Of a stretch of DNA of 21,947 nucleotides, positions 6,305-14,377 are shown one piece after another. The notes beneath the pieces were generated by a model. It had not been told where the DNA came from and searched no databases. It saw nothing but the letters and a program-made list of their open reading frames with translations. The stretch is from JAKAWQ01 sp035503055 (GTDB taxonomy: Bacteria > Pseudomonadota > Alphaproteobacteria > Acetobacterales > Acetobacteraceae), in the NCBI GenBank assembly GCA_035503055.1, contig DATJTV010000280.1, positions 1 through 21,947 of the forward strand, given 5' to 3'. Both the position numbers and the translations under genes were made by a program. Position 1 is the first letter of the stretch, and each line of letters opens with the position of its first letter.

Positions 6305-7129
6305 TCAGCGCTTCGGCGCATCGGCGGCGGGCGCCGGCGGTATCGGCAGCGGCGCCGGGATGCCCGCTCCCGCCACCGGGGCGGGCACGTCCGTGCCCGG
6401 CGGCCCGATCGGCATCGCGCTGTCCGGCGGGATGGTGACCGAGGGAAGCATCTTGTTGAGCTCTTTCGCCACCTCGTCGGTGATGTCGAAGGCGTTCATG
6501 TTGAGCGCCACCTGCTCGAGGTGCAGCACGAGATTCATGCCGTGGCTCTCCGCGACCTGGCGGATCACCGCGATCAGCATGCGATTGACCTCGCCGATCG
6601 CGACCTGCGCCGCTTCCTGGATCTGCTGATTCCGCCCGGAAAATTCCTTCTGCGCCTTGGTGATCCGGTCCTGCAGCGCCGCCTCGCGGGCGCGGATCTG
6701 CTGCGGCGTGAGCTTCGGCCGGTCATGCGCCAGGGAAGCCTGCATCTGCCGCCAGACGCCCTGCTCCTTCACCGCATCGCGGTTGAGCGCCTCGCGCCTC
6801 GCGTTGATGACCTTCTCCACCTCCTGGACCGCCGTCGACTGGCGATAGACGTCCGGCACGCTGAGCACGCCCATGATTGCGGCAGGCGGTGGCTTCGCCT
6901 TCGGCAAGAGCGGCAGTTGCGGGATCGGCGGCGGCGCGGCTGCCTGCACCGGTCGCGGCGGTTGCGGCGCGGGCGCCGGGCGGGGAGCGATGGGCGCCGC
7001 CGCCGGATGAGACTGGCCCGGAACGAACCAGCCCGGCCCCTGCTGCGGCGCCGTTTGCGCCATGCCGAGTTGGGGAAGAAGGAGCGTCGAGGCGAGCCCG
7101 GCGATCGCGATGAGAGAAAGGATGCGCAC
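6305..7129 (-). CDS. skp: Periplasmic outer-membrane-protein chaperone, Skp/OmpH family, with Pro-rich extensions
   Basis: Skp-type chaperones hold unfolded outer-membrane proteins in the periplasm for the BAM complex. The 274-residue product starts with a signal peptide (VRILSLIAIAGLASTLLLP...GMAQ). A Pro/Ala-rich stretch of roughly 65 residues follows, then the OmpH core from about residue 85 (MGVLSVPDVYRQSTAVQEVEK), a charged coiled coil and a conserved end (NMNAFDITDEVAKELN). A second Pro-rich tail of about 40 residues closes it. Family members are usually 160-210 residues, so both ends are expanded. The start is taken as GTG 7129, which overlaps the bamA stop (TAGTG) with GAGG 6 nt upstream; the longer frame into bamA lacks a signal peptide. 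It stands directly behind bamA, the usual order. Confidence 0.9.
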   Translation of the reverse strand: MRILSLIAIAGLASTLLLPQLGMAQTAPQQGPGWFVPGQSHPAAAPIAPRPAPAPQPPRPVQAAAPPPIPQLPLLPKAKPPPAAIMGVLSVPDVYRQSTAVQEVEKVINARREALNRDAVKEQGVWRQMQASLAHDRPKLTPQQIRAREAALQDRITKAQKEFSGRNQQIQEAAQVAIGEVNRMLIAVIRQVAESHGMNLVLHLEQVALNMNAFDITDEVAKELNKMLPSVTIPPDSAMPIGPPGTDVPAPVAGAGIPAPLPIPPAPAADAPKR

Positions 7130-9483
7130 TAGAACCTCGTGCCGAACCCGAAGCGGAAGACTTGCGTCTGATCGTACGGTTTTTTCACGATCGGCCAGCC
7201 GAGGTCGATGCTGAGCAGGCCGAGCGGCGAGTCCCACGAAATGCCGAAACCGGCGGCGATGCGCGGCTGCGCATAGTCGACGATCGGCCCATAGTTTTCC
7301 TTGATACCCCAGTCGGACCCCATATCGACGAAGAGGCGTCCGCTGAGCCCGAGGTCGCGATTGACCGGCAGGGGGAAGTTCAGCTCCGTCGACTCCGTCC
7401 AAAGGAAGCGCCCGCCCAGGCTGTCGCCGGTCGAGATGACGTGCGGCCCGACGCCGCCGTCCTCGAAGCCGCGCAGGTTGGCGCCGCCGAGGTAGAAATT
7501 GTCCAGGATGTTCGGCTCGTGCGCGATCGGGACGAGATCGCCGTAGCTCCCCGACTCCGAGATCCCCCAGCCATCGCCGAGCAGGCCGACGAGGGGAACA
7601 TAATAGGCCCCGTCGGTGCGCAGGCGAACGAAATCGGCATTCCCGCCGATCCCCGCGTAATCGGCGCCCGCCCGAATGACGAAGCCCTTGGTCGGGTTGA
7701 TGGTGCTGTCGCGCCAGTCGAAGACCAGCGTCGTGCCCACCTGGGAGAGCACGTTGGTGCCGGCGTTGGCAAAGATATATTCGCTCGCCGTGCTTGCGAT
7801 ATCGACGATATCGCGGCTGACGAGCGAGTAGCTCCAGTCCTGCGAGACGTGGTCGTTGAAGTTGTAGCCGAGCCTCGAGGTGAAGCCGTACCGGTTCTCG
7901 CTGTATTCCGCGATGCTCTGGTTGTTGTTGGTGATGTCGTAGATGTCGATGCCGGCGAGCAGGTTGCGGCCGAGGAAATAGGGATTGGTCACGTTGAGGT
8001 CGATCGAGCTTTCCCGCTGCGCGAGAATGCCGTTGATGCCGGCATTGATCCCGCTGCCGACGATGTTGTTCTCCTGCAGGCCGAGATTGACGAGCGCTCC
8101 GATATCGGTCGAGTAGCCGCCGCCGATCGTGAGCTCGCCGGTCGCCTTCTCGGTCACGTTCGCGTTCACGATCACGCGGTCCGGCGAGGAGCCGGGTGAG
8201 GTCGTGATGTTGACGTTGCTGAAGTAGTTGAGGTCCTTCAGCCGCTGCTGGGTCCTTTGGATCGAGGCGGCATTGAACGGATCGCCCTCGGCGAGGTTGA
8301 ACTCGCGCCTTATCACCTGGTCCTGGGTGCGGGTGTTGCCGCTGATATCGATGCGCTGGATATAGACGTGCGGCCCTTCGATGGCGTTGAACACCAGCGC
8401 CACCGTATGGTTGTGCGGATCGCGCGTGATGTCGGAGTGGACCTCGGCAAAGGCGAAGCCGCTGTTCTGCAGCTTGTCCGAGATCGCCTGCACCGACCGC
8501 TGGACGGCGTCGCCGTCATACCAGTCCCCGCGCCCGACCGTGACCAGGGAGGCGAGCGATGTGCCGGAGACTTTCGGGAGGTGCGAGACCACCTTGACCG
8601 AGCTGATGCGGTAGCGGCTGCCCTCGCTCAGGACGAAGGTCAGGATGAAGGAGCGCCGGTCCGGGGAAAGCTCGGACTGCACGTGCGTGACCTCAAAGTC
8701 CACGTAGCCGTTGCGGAGATAGAAGCGGCGCAGCAGGTCCTCGTCGTACTGCACGCGCTCGGGATTGTAGCTGTCCGCAGTGCTGAAGAAGCGCCACCAC
8801 GCCTCCTCGCGGGAGCTGATCACGCCGGAGAGCGTGCCGGCGCTGAACGCGTGGTTGCCCACGAAGACGATGCGGCTGATGAAGGTCGCCTTGCCGTCAT
8901 TGATCTCGAAGACCACGTTGACCCGGTTTTCCGGCAGCCTGATGATCTTCGGCACCACCGTCGCGGCGTAATAGCCCTTCTGCGCATAGAGCGCGAGAAT
9001 CTTCTGGCGATCCGCCTCGGCGGCCTCGGTCGTGAAGACGGCGCGCGGACGGAGCGCGATCGCCGGGGCGAGCTGCTTGTCGGTGAGCTCATGGTTGCCC
9101 TCGAAGGCGACCACGTTCACCACGGGATTCTCCTGCACCGTCACCACCAGCACGTCGCCCTGCCGCGCCAGCTCGACGTTGCTGAAGAGGCCGGTTGCGT
9201 AAAGCGTCTTGAGGCTGCGGTCCATCAAGGTCGGATCGAACGGATCCCCGGGCGCGAGCAGCATGTAGGAGAGGATGGTGCTCGCCTCGATCCGCCGGTT
9301 CCCCTCGACGCGGATCGCCGCGATCCGGCCGGGCTGCTCCGCTGCGGCAGCCGTGGATGGTGCTCCGGCCGCAGCACCGGCCGCAGCACCGGCCGCAGCA
9401 CCCTGGGCCCCTCCCGTCACCGCAAGCGGCGGCAGGACCAGGCAGAGTACAACCGCGACGAGTGCTGTGGCGATGCGAGGCAA
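7129..9483 (-). CDS. bamA: Outer-membrane protein assembly factor BamA
   Basis: BamA is the Omp85 barrel that folds and inserts beta-barrel proteins into the outer membrane. The product has a signal peptide, a short Ala/Gly linker, and five POTRA domains from about residue 52 (IAAIRVEGNRRIEASTILSYM) to about 420. The 16-stranded barrel follows, with the L6 loop motif LRGF (GGANLRGFEDGG) and the terminal insertion signal VFRFGFGTRF. No ATG fits; TTG at 9483 is chosen because it opens directly on a good signal peptide (PRIATALVAVVLCLVLPP), with GGAGA about 10 nt upstream, giving 784 residues, normal for the family. The frame stays open further upstream, but those residues are Arg-rich and not conserved. 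It follows rseP after a 298-bp hairpin-rich gap. Confidence 0.95.
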   Translation of the reverse strand: MPRIATALVAVVLCLVLPPLAVTGGAQGAAAGAAAGAAAGAPSTAAAAEQPGRIAAIRVEGNRRIEASTILSYMLLAPGDPFDPTLMDRSLKTLYATGLFSNVELARQGDVLVVTVQENPVVNVVAFEGNHELTDKQLAPAIALRPRAVFTTEAAEADRQKILALYAQKGYYAATVVPKIIRLPENRVNVVFEINDGKATFISRIVFVGNHAFSAGTLSGVISSREEAWWRFFSTADSYNPERVQYDEDLLRRFYLRNGYVDFEVTHVQSELSPDRRSFILTFVLSEGSRYRISSVKVVSHLPKVSGTSLASLVTVGRGDWYDGDAVQRSVQAISDKLQNSGFAFAEVHSDITRDPHNHTVALVFNAIEGPHVYIQRIDISGNTRTQDQVIRREFNLAEGDPFNAASIQRTQQRLKDLNYFSNVNITTSPGSSPDRVIVNANVTEKATGELTIGGGYSTDIGALVNLGLQENNIVGSGINAGINGILAQRESSIDLNVTNPYFLGRNLLAGIDIYDITNNNQSIAEYSENRYGFTSRLGYNFNDHVSQDWSYSLVSRDIVDIASTASEYIFANAGTNVLSQVGTTLVFDWRDSTINPTKGFVIRAGADYAGIGGNADFVRLRTDGAYYVPLVGLLGDGWGISESGSYGDLVPIAHEPNILDNFYLGGANLRGFEDGGVGPHVISTGDSLGGRFLWTESTELNFPLPVNRDLGLSGRLFVDMGSDWGIKENYGPIVDYAQPRIAAGFGISWDSPLGLLSIDLGWPIVKKPYDQTQVFRFGFGTRF
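9367..9402. repeat. Three perfect 12-bp tandem repeats in bamA
   Basis: GGCCGCAGCACC occurs three times head to tail (9367-9378, 9379-9390, 9391-9402). On the coding strand it gives the Ala/Gly run between the signal peptide and POTRA1 (GAAAGAAAG). Such a perfect in-frame repeat is prone to slippage and would change linker length by 4 residues per unit without a frameshift. Confidence 0.85.
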
Positions 9484-9593
9484 GCGGCCGATTCTCCGAT
9501 GGCGCCTGGTCAGCCGCGCCGGGGGCGCGCGGGGGCGGGGGCGAAAGGAAGGGAATCGGGAGAATAGCCGCCTGCTCGGCCGGGCGCCAACCC

Positions 9594-9782
9594 GCGGTCG
9601 GACGACCGCCAACCTCTCAGGGACCGATTGAGAATGCGCTGCGGCGAGTCGGAGGCGCCGCAGGTGCCGGCCCGGCGCGGCTTTCGAGAACCGGAGCGGA
9701 GCGGCCTTTTGGGGCCGTGAGCACCGGAAGCGCAGAAAGCCACGTCGGACGACCGCCGCAGTAGCATTCTCAGATGGTCCCT
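9594..9782. repeat. Nested inverted-repeat (multi-hairpin) element between rseP and bamA
   Basis: This gap holds several matching arms. A 19-bp terminal inverted repeat, AGGGACC-GAT-TGAGAATGC (9619-9637) and GCATTCTCA-GAT-GGTCCCT (9764-9782), matches at 16 of 19 positions, and all three mismatches are in the centre. Inside it are CTGCGGCG/CGCCGCAG (9639-9646, 9656-9663), GGCTTTC/GAAAGCC (9679-9685, 9735-9741) and CGGCC/GGCCG (9702-9706, 9713-9717). A 14-bp direct repeat, GTCGGACGACCGCC, lies at 9597-9610 and 9744-9757; its left copy is part of a perfect 7-bp hairpin (9594-9609). The right terminal arm begins at the rseP stop. It looks like a small palindromic intergenic repeat or MITE-like insertion that would be transcribed between rseP and bamA. 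Confidence 0.7.
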
Positions 9783-10876
9783 CACAGGCTCTTGACCCAG
9801 CGGACCATGCCAAGCTGCGTCAGGTCGTTCCAGGTTGCGAACACAAAGATACAGACGAGGAGTGCGAGGCCGGCGCGCAACCCGATCTCCTGCGCGCGGG
9901 CGGAGAGCGGCTTTCCGTGCACCGCCTCGGCGAGGAAGAAGAGCAAGTGGCCACCATCCAGCACGGGAATCGGCAGCAGGTTGAGCAACCCCAGATTGAT
10001 CGAGAGCACCGCGATGAACGAGACGAAGCTGGCGATGCCGAGCGCGGCCACGCGGCCCGAGAGCTCGGCGATCCTGAGCGGTCCGCCGAGGTCGGCGGCG
10101 CCGTGGCGGGTGGTGATGATCTGCCACACCCCGCCGAGCGTGGCTCCGCCGATGTCGAAACTCTCGCCCCACGCGGCCGCGAGCGCGGCACCCGGCGCGA
10201 GCCGTTCCAGCGCGGAGGTGTCGCCGCTGATGCCGAGCAGGCCGACCTCGCGTCCCCCCTCCGTCGTGGTGCCGGTATGGACGGCAAGCCTGATCGTCCG
10301 GTGCGCCCGTTCCACCAGGACCGAGAGTTCGCGATCGGGCCGGGCTTGGACGAGCCGCTCGATATCGGCGAAGCTCGCGACGGGCGAGGCGTCGATCGCG
10401 ATGATCCGGTCGCCGACGTGAATCCCGCCCGCCGCCGCCGCACCTCCGGGCACGACGCCATTGACGACCGGCATGACCATCGGCCGTCCGGCGGTCGCGA
10501 AGAGGGCGGCGAAGAGCACGAAGGCGAGCACGAAATTGGCGAGCGGCCCGGCGGCGGCAATGATCGCGCGCGCGCCGACGGGTTTTTCCTGGAAGGCGCG
10601 GCCCGGGATCCAGCGCGCCCGCTCCTCCGGGCTCACCGTCTCGAGCGGCTGCTGGCCGTGCAGCATGACGTAGCCCCCGAGCGGCAGCGCCGAGAGCCGC
10701 CACGCGGTGCCGTGGCGGTCCTGCCAGCTCGCCAGCGCCGGGCCGAAGCCGATCGAGTACGCCTCGACATGGACGCCGCAGAGCCTGGCCGCGAGATAGT
10801 GGCCGAACTCGTGCACCGAGATGAGAATCCCGAGCACGACGACGAAGGATATGACGGTGCGGAGCAAGTCGATCAT
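9782..10876 (-). CDS. rseP: RIP site-2 zinc metalloprotease RseP
   Basis: RseP is an inner-membrane intramembrane protease that cuts anti-sigma factors and signal-peptide remnants in the envelope-stress response. The 364-residue protein shows HEFGH in the first membrane helix (about residue 23), a periplasmic loop with one recognisable PDZ domain (about 125-205, GGIHVGDRIIAIDASPVASF), the NLLPIPVLDGGH motif that supplies the third zinc ligand near residue 312, and further C-terminal helices. E. coli RseP has two PDZ domains and 450 residues; alphaproteobacterial forms with one are common. The ATG at 10876 overlaps the dxr stop as ATGA and has GGTGG 5 nt upstream; a GTG at 10885 is possible. 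Placement before bamA is the usual order. Confidence 0.95.
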   Translation of the reverse strand: MIDLLRTVISFVVVLGILISVHEFGHYLAARLCGVHVEAYSIGFGPALASWQDRHGTAWRLSALPLGGYVMLHGQQPLETVSPEERARWIPGRAFQEKPVGARAIIAAAGPLANFVLAFVLFAALFATAGRPMVMPVVNGVVPGGAAAAGGIHVGDRIIAIDASPVASFADIERLVQARPDRELSVLVERAHRTIRLAVHTGTTTEGGREVGLLGISGDTSALERLAPGAALAAAWGESFDIGGATLGGVWQIITTRHGAADLGGPLRIAELSGRVAALGIASFVSFIAVLSINLGLLNLLPIPVLDGGHLLFFLAEAVHGKPLSARAQEIGLRAGLALLVCIFVFATWNDLTQLGMVRWVKSL

Positions 10877-12165
10877 CGGGACCACCCTGATGGCGCATCC
10901 CCGGATGGGACGCCCCCCGAGGGGACGCCCCCCCGGGAGACGCCCTCTGAGGGAACGCTCCCTGATGGGACACCGTTAAGCCCGCTGCCAAGCAGCGTGC
11001 GCGCGCCTGCGGCGGCCATGCGGGCGGCGACCCGCTCGGCGTGCCGGCGCGCCTCGGCATCGAGCGCGAGCACGCTCTCGAGCGTCGGCGCGGCCGGCGC
11101 GCCCATGCCGTCCAGCACCGATTCCACCACGCGCACGATGTCGAGGAAGCCGATCCGCCCGGCCAGGAACGCCGCGACGGCCGTCTCGTTCGCGGCACTC
11201 AGGATCGCCGGCGCCGCACCGCCGGCGCGGAGTGCGGCGCGCGCCAGCCCGATCGCAGGGAAACGCTGCGCGTCGGGCTCGGCGAACTCGAGCCGGGCGA
11301 GCAGAGCGAGGTCGAGCCGCGGCGCGGACGTGCGCAGCCGCTCCGGCCAGGCGAGCGCATGGGCGATCGGGATGCGCATGTCCGGTGCGGCCAGCATGGC
11401 GAGGACGCTGCCGTCCGCATAGTAGGCGAGGCCGTGGATCACGGCCTGGGGATGCACGAGCACGTCGATCGCCTGCTCGGGCAGGCAGAAGAGGAAGGCC
11501 GCCTCGATCAGCTCGAGCCCCTTGTTCATCAGGGTGGCCGAATCGATGCTGATCTTGGCGCCCATCGACCAGATCGGATGCTTGAGCGCGGCCTCGGGCG
11601 TTGCCGCTTCCATCTCGGCAAGGCTCGCGGCCCGGAACGGCCCGCCGGAGGCGGTCAGCACGATTTTCTCGAGCGCGTTCAGGTTGCCGCAGGCGAGCGA
11701 CTGGAAGACCGCGTTGTGCTCGGAATCGACGGGCAGGAGCCGCGCCCCCGCCGCGGCGACGGCGCGGAGCATGATCTCGCCCGTGCAGACGAGCGCCTCC
11801 TTGTTGGCGAGCGCCACGGTGCCGCCCCTGCGGATCGCCGCGAGCGTCGCGGGCAGGCCGGCCGCGCCGCTGATCGCCGCCATCGTCCAGTCGGCCGGGA
11901 TCGACGCTGCCTCCGCGACGGCGGCCGCCCCGGCGGCAACGCTCGTCCCGCTGCCGGCGAGCGCCTCGGCGAGTGCGGCGAGACCGGCCGGGTCGCTGAT
12001 CACGACATGCTCGGCGCCGAGCTCGCGCGCCTGCTCGGCAAGGAGGGAAGCATTGCTGCCGCCGACGAGCGCGCGCACGCGGAAGCGGTCCGGATGGGCG
12101 GCGAGCAGCGAGACGGTCTGCCGACCCATGCTGCCGGTGCTGCCGAGGACGCTCACTGTTTTCAC
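10873..12165 (-). CDS. dxr: 1-deoxy-D-xylulose 5-phosphate reductoisomerase
   Basis: Dxr converts 1-deoxyxylulose 5-phosphate to 2-C-methylerythritol 4-phosphate with NADPH, the committed step of the MEP isoprenoid pathway that feeds UppS. Visible motifs: the nucleotide-binding VLGSTGSMGRQT, LANKEALV, the metal-binding PVDSEHNAVFQ, TASGGPF, and HPIWSMGAKISIDSATLMNKGLELIEA-type catalytic segments carrying the His and Glu ligands. The protein is 430 residues against about 390-400 usually; the excess is a tail of pentapeptides (GVPSG, SVPSE, GVSRG) encoded by a 15-bp repeat. The GTG at 12165 is chosen for its GTGA overlap with the cdsA stop and GGAG 8 nt upstream; a TTG at 12171 is an alternative. 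Confidence 0.96.
   Translation of the reverse strand: MKTVSVLGSTGSMGRQTVSLLAAHPDRFRVRALVGGSNASLLAEQARELGAEHVVISDPAGLAALAEALAGSGTSVAAGAAAVAEAASIPADWTMAAISGAAGLPATLAAIRRGGTVALANKEALVCTGEIMLRAVAAAGARLLPVDSEHNAVFQSLACGNLNALEKIVLTASGGPFRAASLAEMEAATPEAALKHPIWSMGAKISIDSATLMNKGLELIEAAFLFCLPEQAIDVLVHPQAVIHGLAYYADGSVLAMLAAPDMRIPIAHALAWPERLRTSAPRLDLALLARLEFAEPDAQRFPAIGLARAALRAGGAAPAILSAANETAVAAFLAGRIGFLDIVRVVESVLDGMGAPAAPTLESVLALDAEARRHAERVAARMAAAGARTLLGSGLNGVPSGSVPSEGVSRGGVPSGGVPSGDAPSGWSR
10889..10978. repeat. Six 15-bp minisatellite units encoding the Dxr C-terminal tail
   Basis: Six diverged units in register run at 10889-10903, 10904-10918, 10919-10933, 10934-10948, 10949-10963 and 10964-10978. 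Consensus on the plus strand is near GATGGGACGCCCCCC. Being a multiple of three, they encode Gly/Ser-Val-Pro-Ser-Gly/Glu pentapeptides appended after the last conserved Dxr helix. Confidence 0.85.
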
Positions 12166-12974
12166 CGCCAAAGCTCCACTCCGGGGCCGAGGGCCAGCGC
12201 CAGGATCGCCGCCGCCGGCGCGGCCGCCAGTACCCCGTCCAGCCGGTCGAGGGCGCCGCCATGCCCCGGGATCAGGTTGCCCGAGTGCTTAACGCCGAAT
12301 CGACGCTTGAAGGCGCTCTCCAGAAGATCCCCCGCCTGTGATGCCACACCGAGGGTGACCGAGGCCAGCAGAACGCTGGCCGACGGGCCGGAGGCAAACC
12401 CCTCCGCCACCAGGAACCCGGCCGCGACGGCAAAGGCAAGGCCCCCCGCTGCGCCGGCCCAGGTCTTGGAGGGGGAGATCCGCGGCGCCAGCTTCGCCCC
12501 CCCGAACACTCGCCCGACGACATAGGCCCCCGAGTCGCTCGCCCACACGATCAGGACCACGAACAGCATGTTGCCGAGGCCGGCCGGGCCGCGGAGCCGG
12601 AGCCAGACCGTCGCGACCGCGGCTAGGCCGAGATAGAGCAGCCCCCCCGCGAGCCACCGTCGCGCCGCGGCCCCGCCGCCGCTTCCCCCCGCCAAGACGA
12701 CGCCCGCGACGAAGAGCACGAAGAGCGCCGCGAGGGCGAAGCCGGCGGCGCTCGCCAGGCAGGCGGCGGCCACCAGCACGGGCAGGAGCAGCGCGGGAGG
12801 GCTCAAGGGGACGAAACGGCAAATCGTGGCCCATTCCACCGCGAGGGCGATCCCGGCGAGGGTGGCGAGCAGCACCCACGCGCCGCCGCCGAGCCAGAGG
12901 CAGAAGAGCGCGATGGGTGCCAGGATCAGCGCCGAGAGCAGCCTCCTTGGAAGGTCGGCGAAGTGATGCACCAT
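12162..12974 (-). CDS. cdsA: Phosphatidate cytidylyltransferase (CDP-diglyceride synthase)
   Basis: CdsA makes CDP-diacylglycerol from phosphatidic acid and CTP in the inner membrane, the branch point of phospholipid synthesis. The 270-residue product is strongly hydrophobic, with about seven to eight membrane helices. WASDSGAYVVGRVFGG and SPSKTWAGAAGG are typical, and the family signature near the C-terminus is SAFKRRFGVKHSGNLIPGHG followed by GALDRLD. The signature normally reads K-D after the four residues past KR; here the codon is CAC (His) instead of an Asp codon. The ATG at 12974 follows the uppS stop by 4 bp, and the 3' end overlaps dxr by 4 bp. Despite the change the gene is otherwise intact. 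Confidence 0.94.
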   Translation of the reverse strand: MVHHFADLPRRLLSALILAPIALFCLWLGGGAWVLLATLAGIALAVEWATICRFVPLSPPALLLPVLVAAACLASAAGFALAALFVLFVAGVVLAGGSGGGAAARRWLAGGLLYLGLAAVATVWLRLRGPAGLGNMLFVVLIVWASDSGAYVVGRVFGGAKLAPRISPSKTWAGAAGGLAFAVAAGFLVAEGFASGPSASVLLASVTLGVASQAGDLLESAFKRRFGVKHSGNLIPGHGGALDRLDGVLAAAPAAAILALALGPGVELWR

Positions 12975-12978
12975 GGGC

Positions 12979-13755
12979 TCAGCCGGGGCGCGCGCCGAAG
13001 CGCCGCTCCCGGCGCGTGTATTCGGCCAGCGCCGCGGCAAAATCCGCCTCGGCGAAATCCGGCCACAGCACGTCGAGGAAGACGAGCTCGGAATAAGCCG
13101 CCTGCCAGAGCAGGAAGTTCGAGAGCCGCTGCTCCCCGCTGGTGCGCACGATGAGGTCGGGATCGGGCGTGCCGGCGGTCGCGAGGAAGCGGCCGAAGCG
13201 TTCCTCGTCCAGGGCGCCGGGGGCGAGCCCGCCCGAGGCGATCGCCGCCGCGGCGGCCCGGGCCGCCGCCACGATCTCGGCGCGCGCGCCATAGGAAAGG
13301 GCGACCGTGAGATGGAGCCGCTCGTTGCCGGCGGTCAGCCCCTCGGCCGCCGTGAGCTCGGCCTGGACATCGGCAGGGAACCGGCCGGGCTCGCCGATCA
13401 CCGAGAGCCGCACGCCCTCGGCGGCAAGCGAGGCGATCTCGCTCTTGAGGTAGTGGCGGAGCAGGCCGGTGAGATCGAGCACCTCGGCGGCCGAGCGCCG
13501 CCAGTTCTCGGCGCTGAAGGCATAGAGGGTGAGCCATCGCACGCCGTGGCGGATGGCGGCCCGGATGGTCCGCCGCACCGCCTCGGCCCCGGCGCGGTGG
13601 CCCGCCACGCGCGGCAGCCCGCGCGCCCGCGCCCAGCGCCCGTTGCCATCCATGATGATGGCGACGTGGGCCGGCACGCTCTCTCCGTTCTCGCCTCGCT
13701 CTTTGTCACGTGGGGCGGAAGGCGGCGGCTTGGTCTCGTCCAGGGCAGGTCGCAT
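12979..13755 (-). CDS. uppS: Undecaprenyl diphosphate synthase (cis-prenyltransferase)
   Basis: UppS condenses farnesyl-PP with isopentenyl-PP units to give the C55 carrier lipid for peptidoglycan and O-antigen. The 258-residue protein carries the catalytic IIMDGNGRWA (Asp at about residue 36), GHRAGAEAVR, TLYAFSAENW and the C-terminal DLIVRTSGEQRLSNFLLWQ, all diagnostic of the family. The first 25 or so residues are a polar, unconserved lead. The ATG at 13755 lies 3 bp after the frr stop, so translation is probably coupled. It uses product of the MEP pathway, whose gene dxr is two positions downstream. Confidence 0.97.
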   Translation of the reverse strand: MRPALDETKPPPSAPRDKERGENGESVPAHVAIIMDGNGRWARARGLPRVAGHRAGAEAVRRTIRAAIRHGVRWLTLYAFSAENWRRSAAEVLDLTGLLRHYLKSEIASLAAEGVRLSVIGEPGRFPADVQAELTAAEGLTAGNERLHLTVALSYGARAEIVAAARAAAAAIASGGLAPGALDEERFGRFLATAGTPDPDLIVRTSGEQRLSNFLLWQAAYSELVFLDVLWPDFAEADFAAALAEYTRRERRFGARPG

Positions 13756-13758
13756 CGT

Positions 13759-14325
13759 TCAGATCTGCCGGATGTCCCGCTCCTTGTCCGCCAGCGCCTC
13801 GTCAACCCGCTTGATGTAGGAATCGGTCAGCTTCTGCACCTCGTCCGACCAGTGCGCCATCTCGTCCTGGCTGATCTCGCCCTTCTTCTCGAACTGCCGG
13901 ATATGCTCCATGCCGTCGCGCCGCACGGCGCGGACGGCGACCCGCGCCCCCTCGCCGTAGCGGCCGGCCGCCTTCGCAAGCTCCACCCGGCGCTCCGCGG
14001 TGAGGCTCGGGATCGGGACCCGCACGAGCTGGCCGTCGGCGGCCGGATTGAGCCCGAGCCCGGCGTCCCGGATCGCCTTCTCGACGACGCCGACGAGCGC
14101 GCGGTCCCATACCTGGACCGTGATCATCCGCGGCTCCGGCACGCTCACCGTGCCGACCTGCGCGAGCGGCAGCTCGCTGCCATAGGCCGCGACCTTGACC
14201 GGCTCGAGCAGCGCGGGGTTGGCCCGGCCGGTGCGCAGGCCCGCGAACTCGCGCCGGAGCGTCTCGAGCGCGCCGTCCATCCGCCGCTGCAGATCCTCCT
14301 TCAGCGCACCGAGATTGGCCGCCAC
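13759..14325 (-). CDS. frr: Ribosome recycling factor
   Basis: RRF splits the post-termination ribosome together with EF-G. The 188-residue product matches the usual 185 and shows the family core: the N-terminal helix ending in GLRTGRANPALLEPVKVAAYG, then VPEPRMITVQVWD, and the C-terminal helix (EKKGEISQDEMAHWSDEVQK). The start is GTG at 14325, preceded by a strong GGGAGG about 8 nt away. It follows pyrH by 52 bp and leads straight into uppS. Confidence 0.97.
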   Translation of the reverse strand: MAANLGALKEDLQRRMDGALETLRREFAGLRTGRANPALLEPVKVAAYGSELPLAQVGTVSVPEPRMITVQVWDRALVGVVEKAIRDAGLGLNPAADGQLVRVPIPSLTAERRVELAKAAGRYGEGARVAVRAVRRDGMEHIRQFEKKGEISQDEMAHWSDEVQKLTDSYIKRVDEALADKERDIRQI

Positions 14326-14377
14326 CGCCCGCCTCCCTCATTCGATCTCGCCGAGCCGAGCGGTCCTGCCGTCCGGC

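Noticed and set aside
4775..7132. 785-residue open frame on the plus strand opposite fabZ, lpxD and skp
   Set aside because: It is rich in His, Arg, Asp and Ala, with no domain, and three well-conserved genes occupy the other strand. Shadow frame.
7130..7402. N-terminal extension of skp by 91 residues into bamA
   Set aside because: It would place the signal peptide in the middle of the protein. The GTG at 7129 with GAGG upstream is the natural start.
9484..9813. N-terminal extension of bamA by 110 residues into the rseP gene
   Set aside because: The extension is Arg/Pro-rich, overlaps the repeat element and the rseP end, and would bury the signal peptide. The TTG at 9483 gives a normal exported protein.
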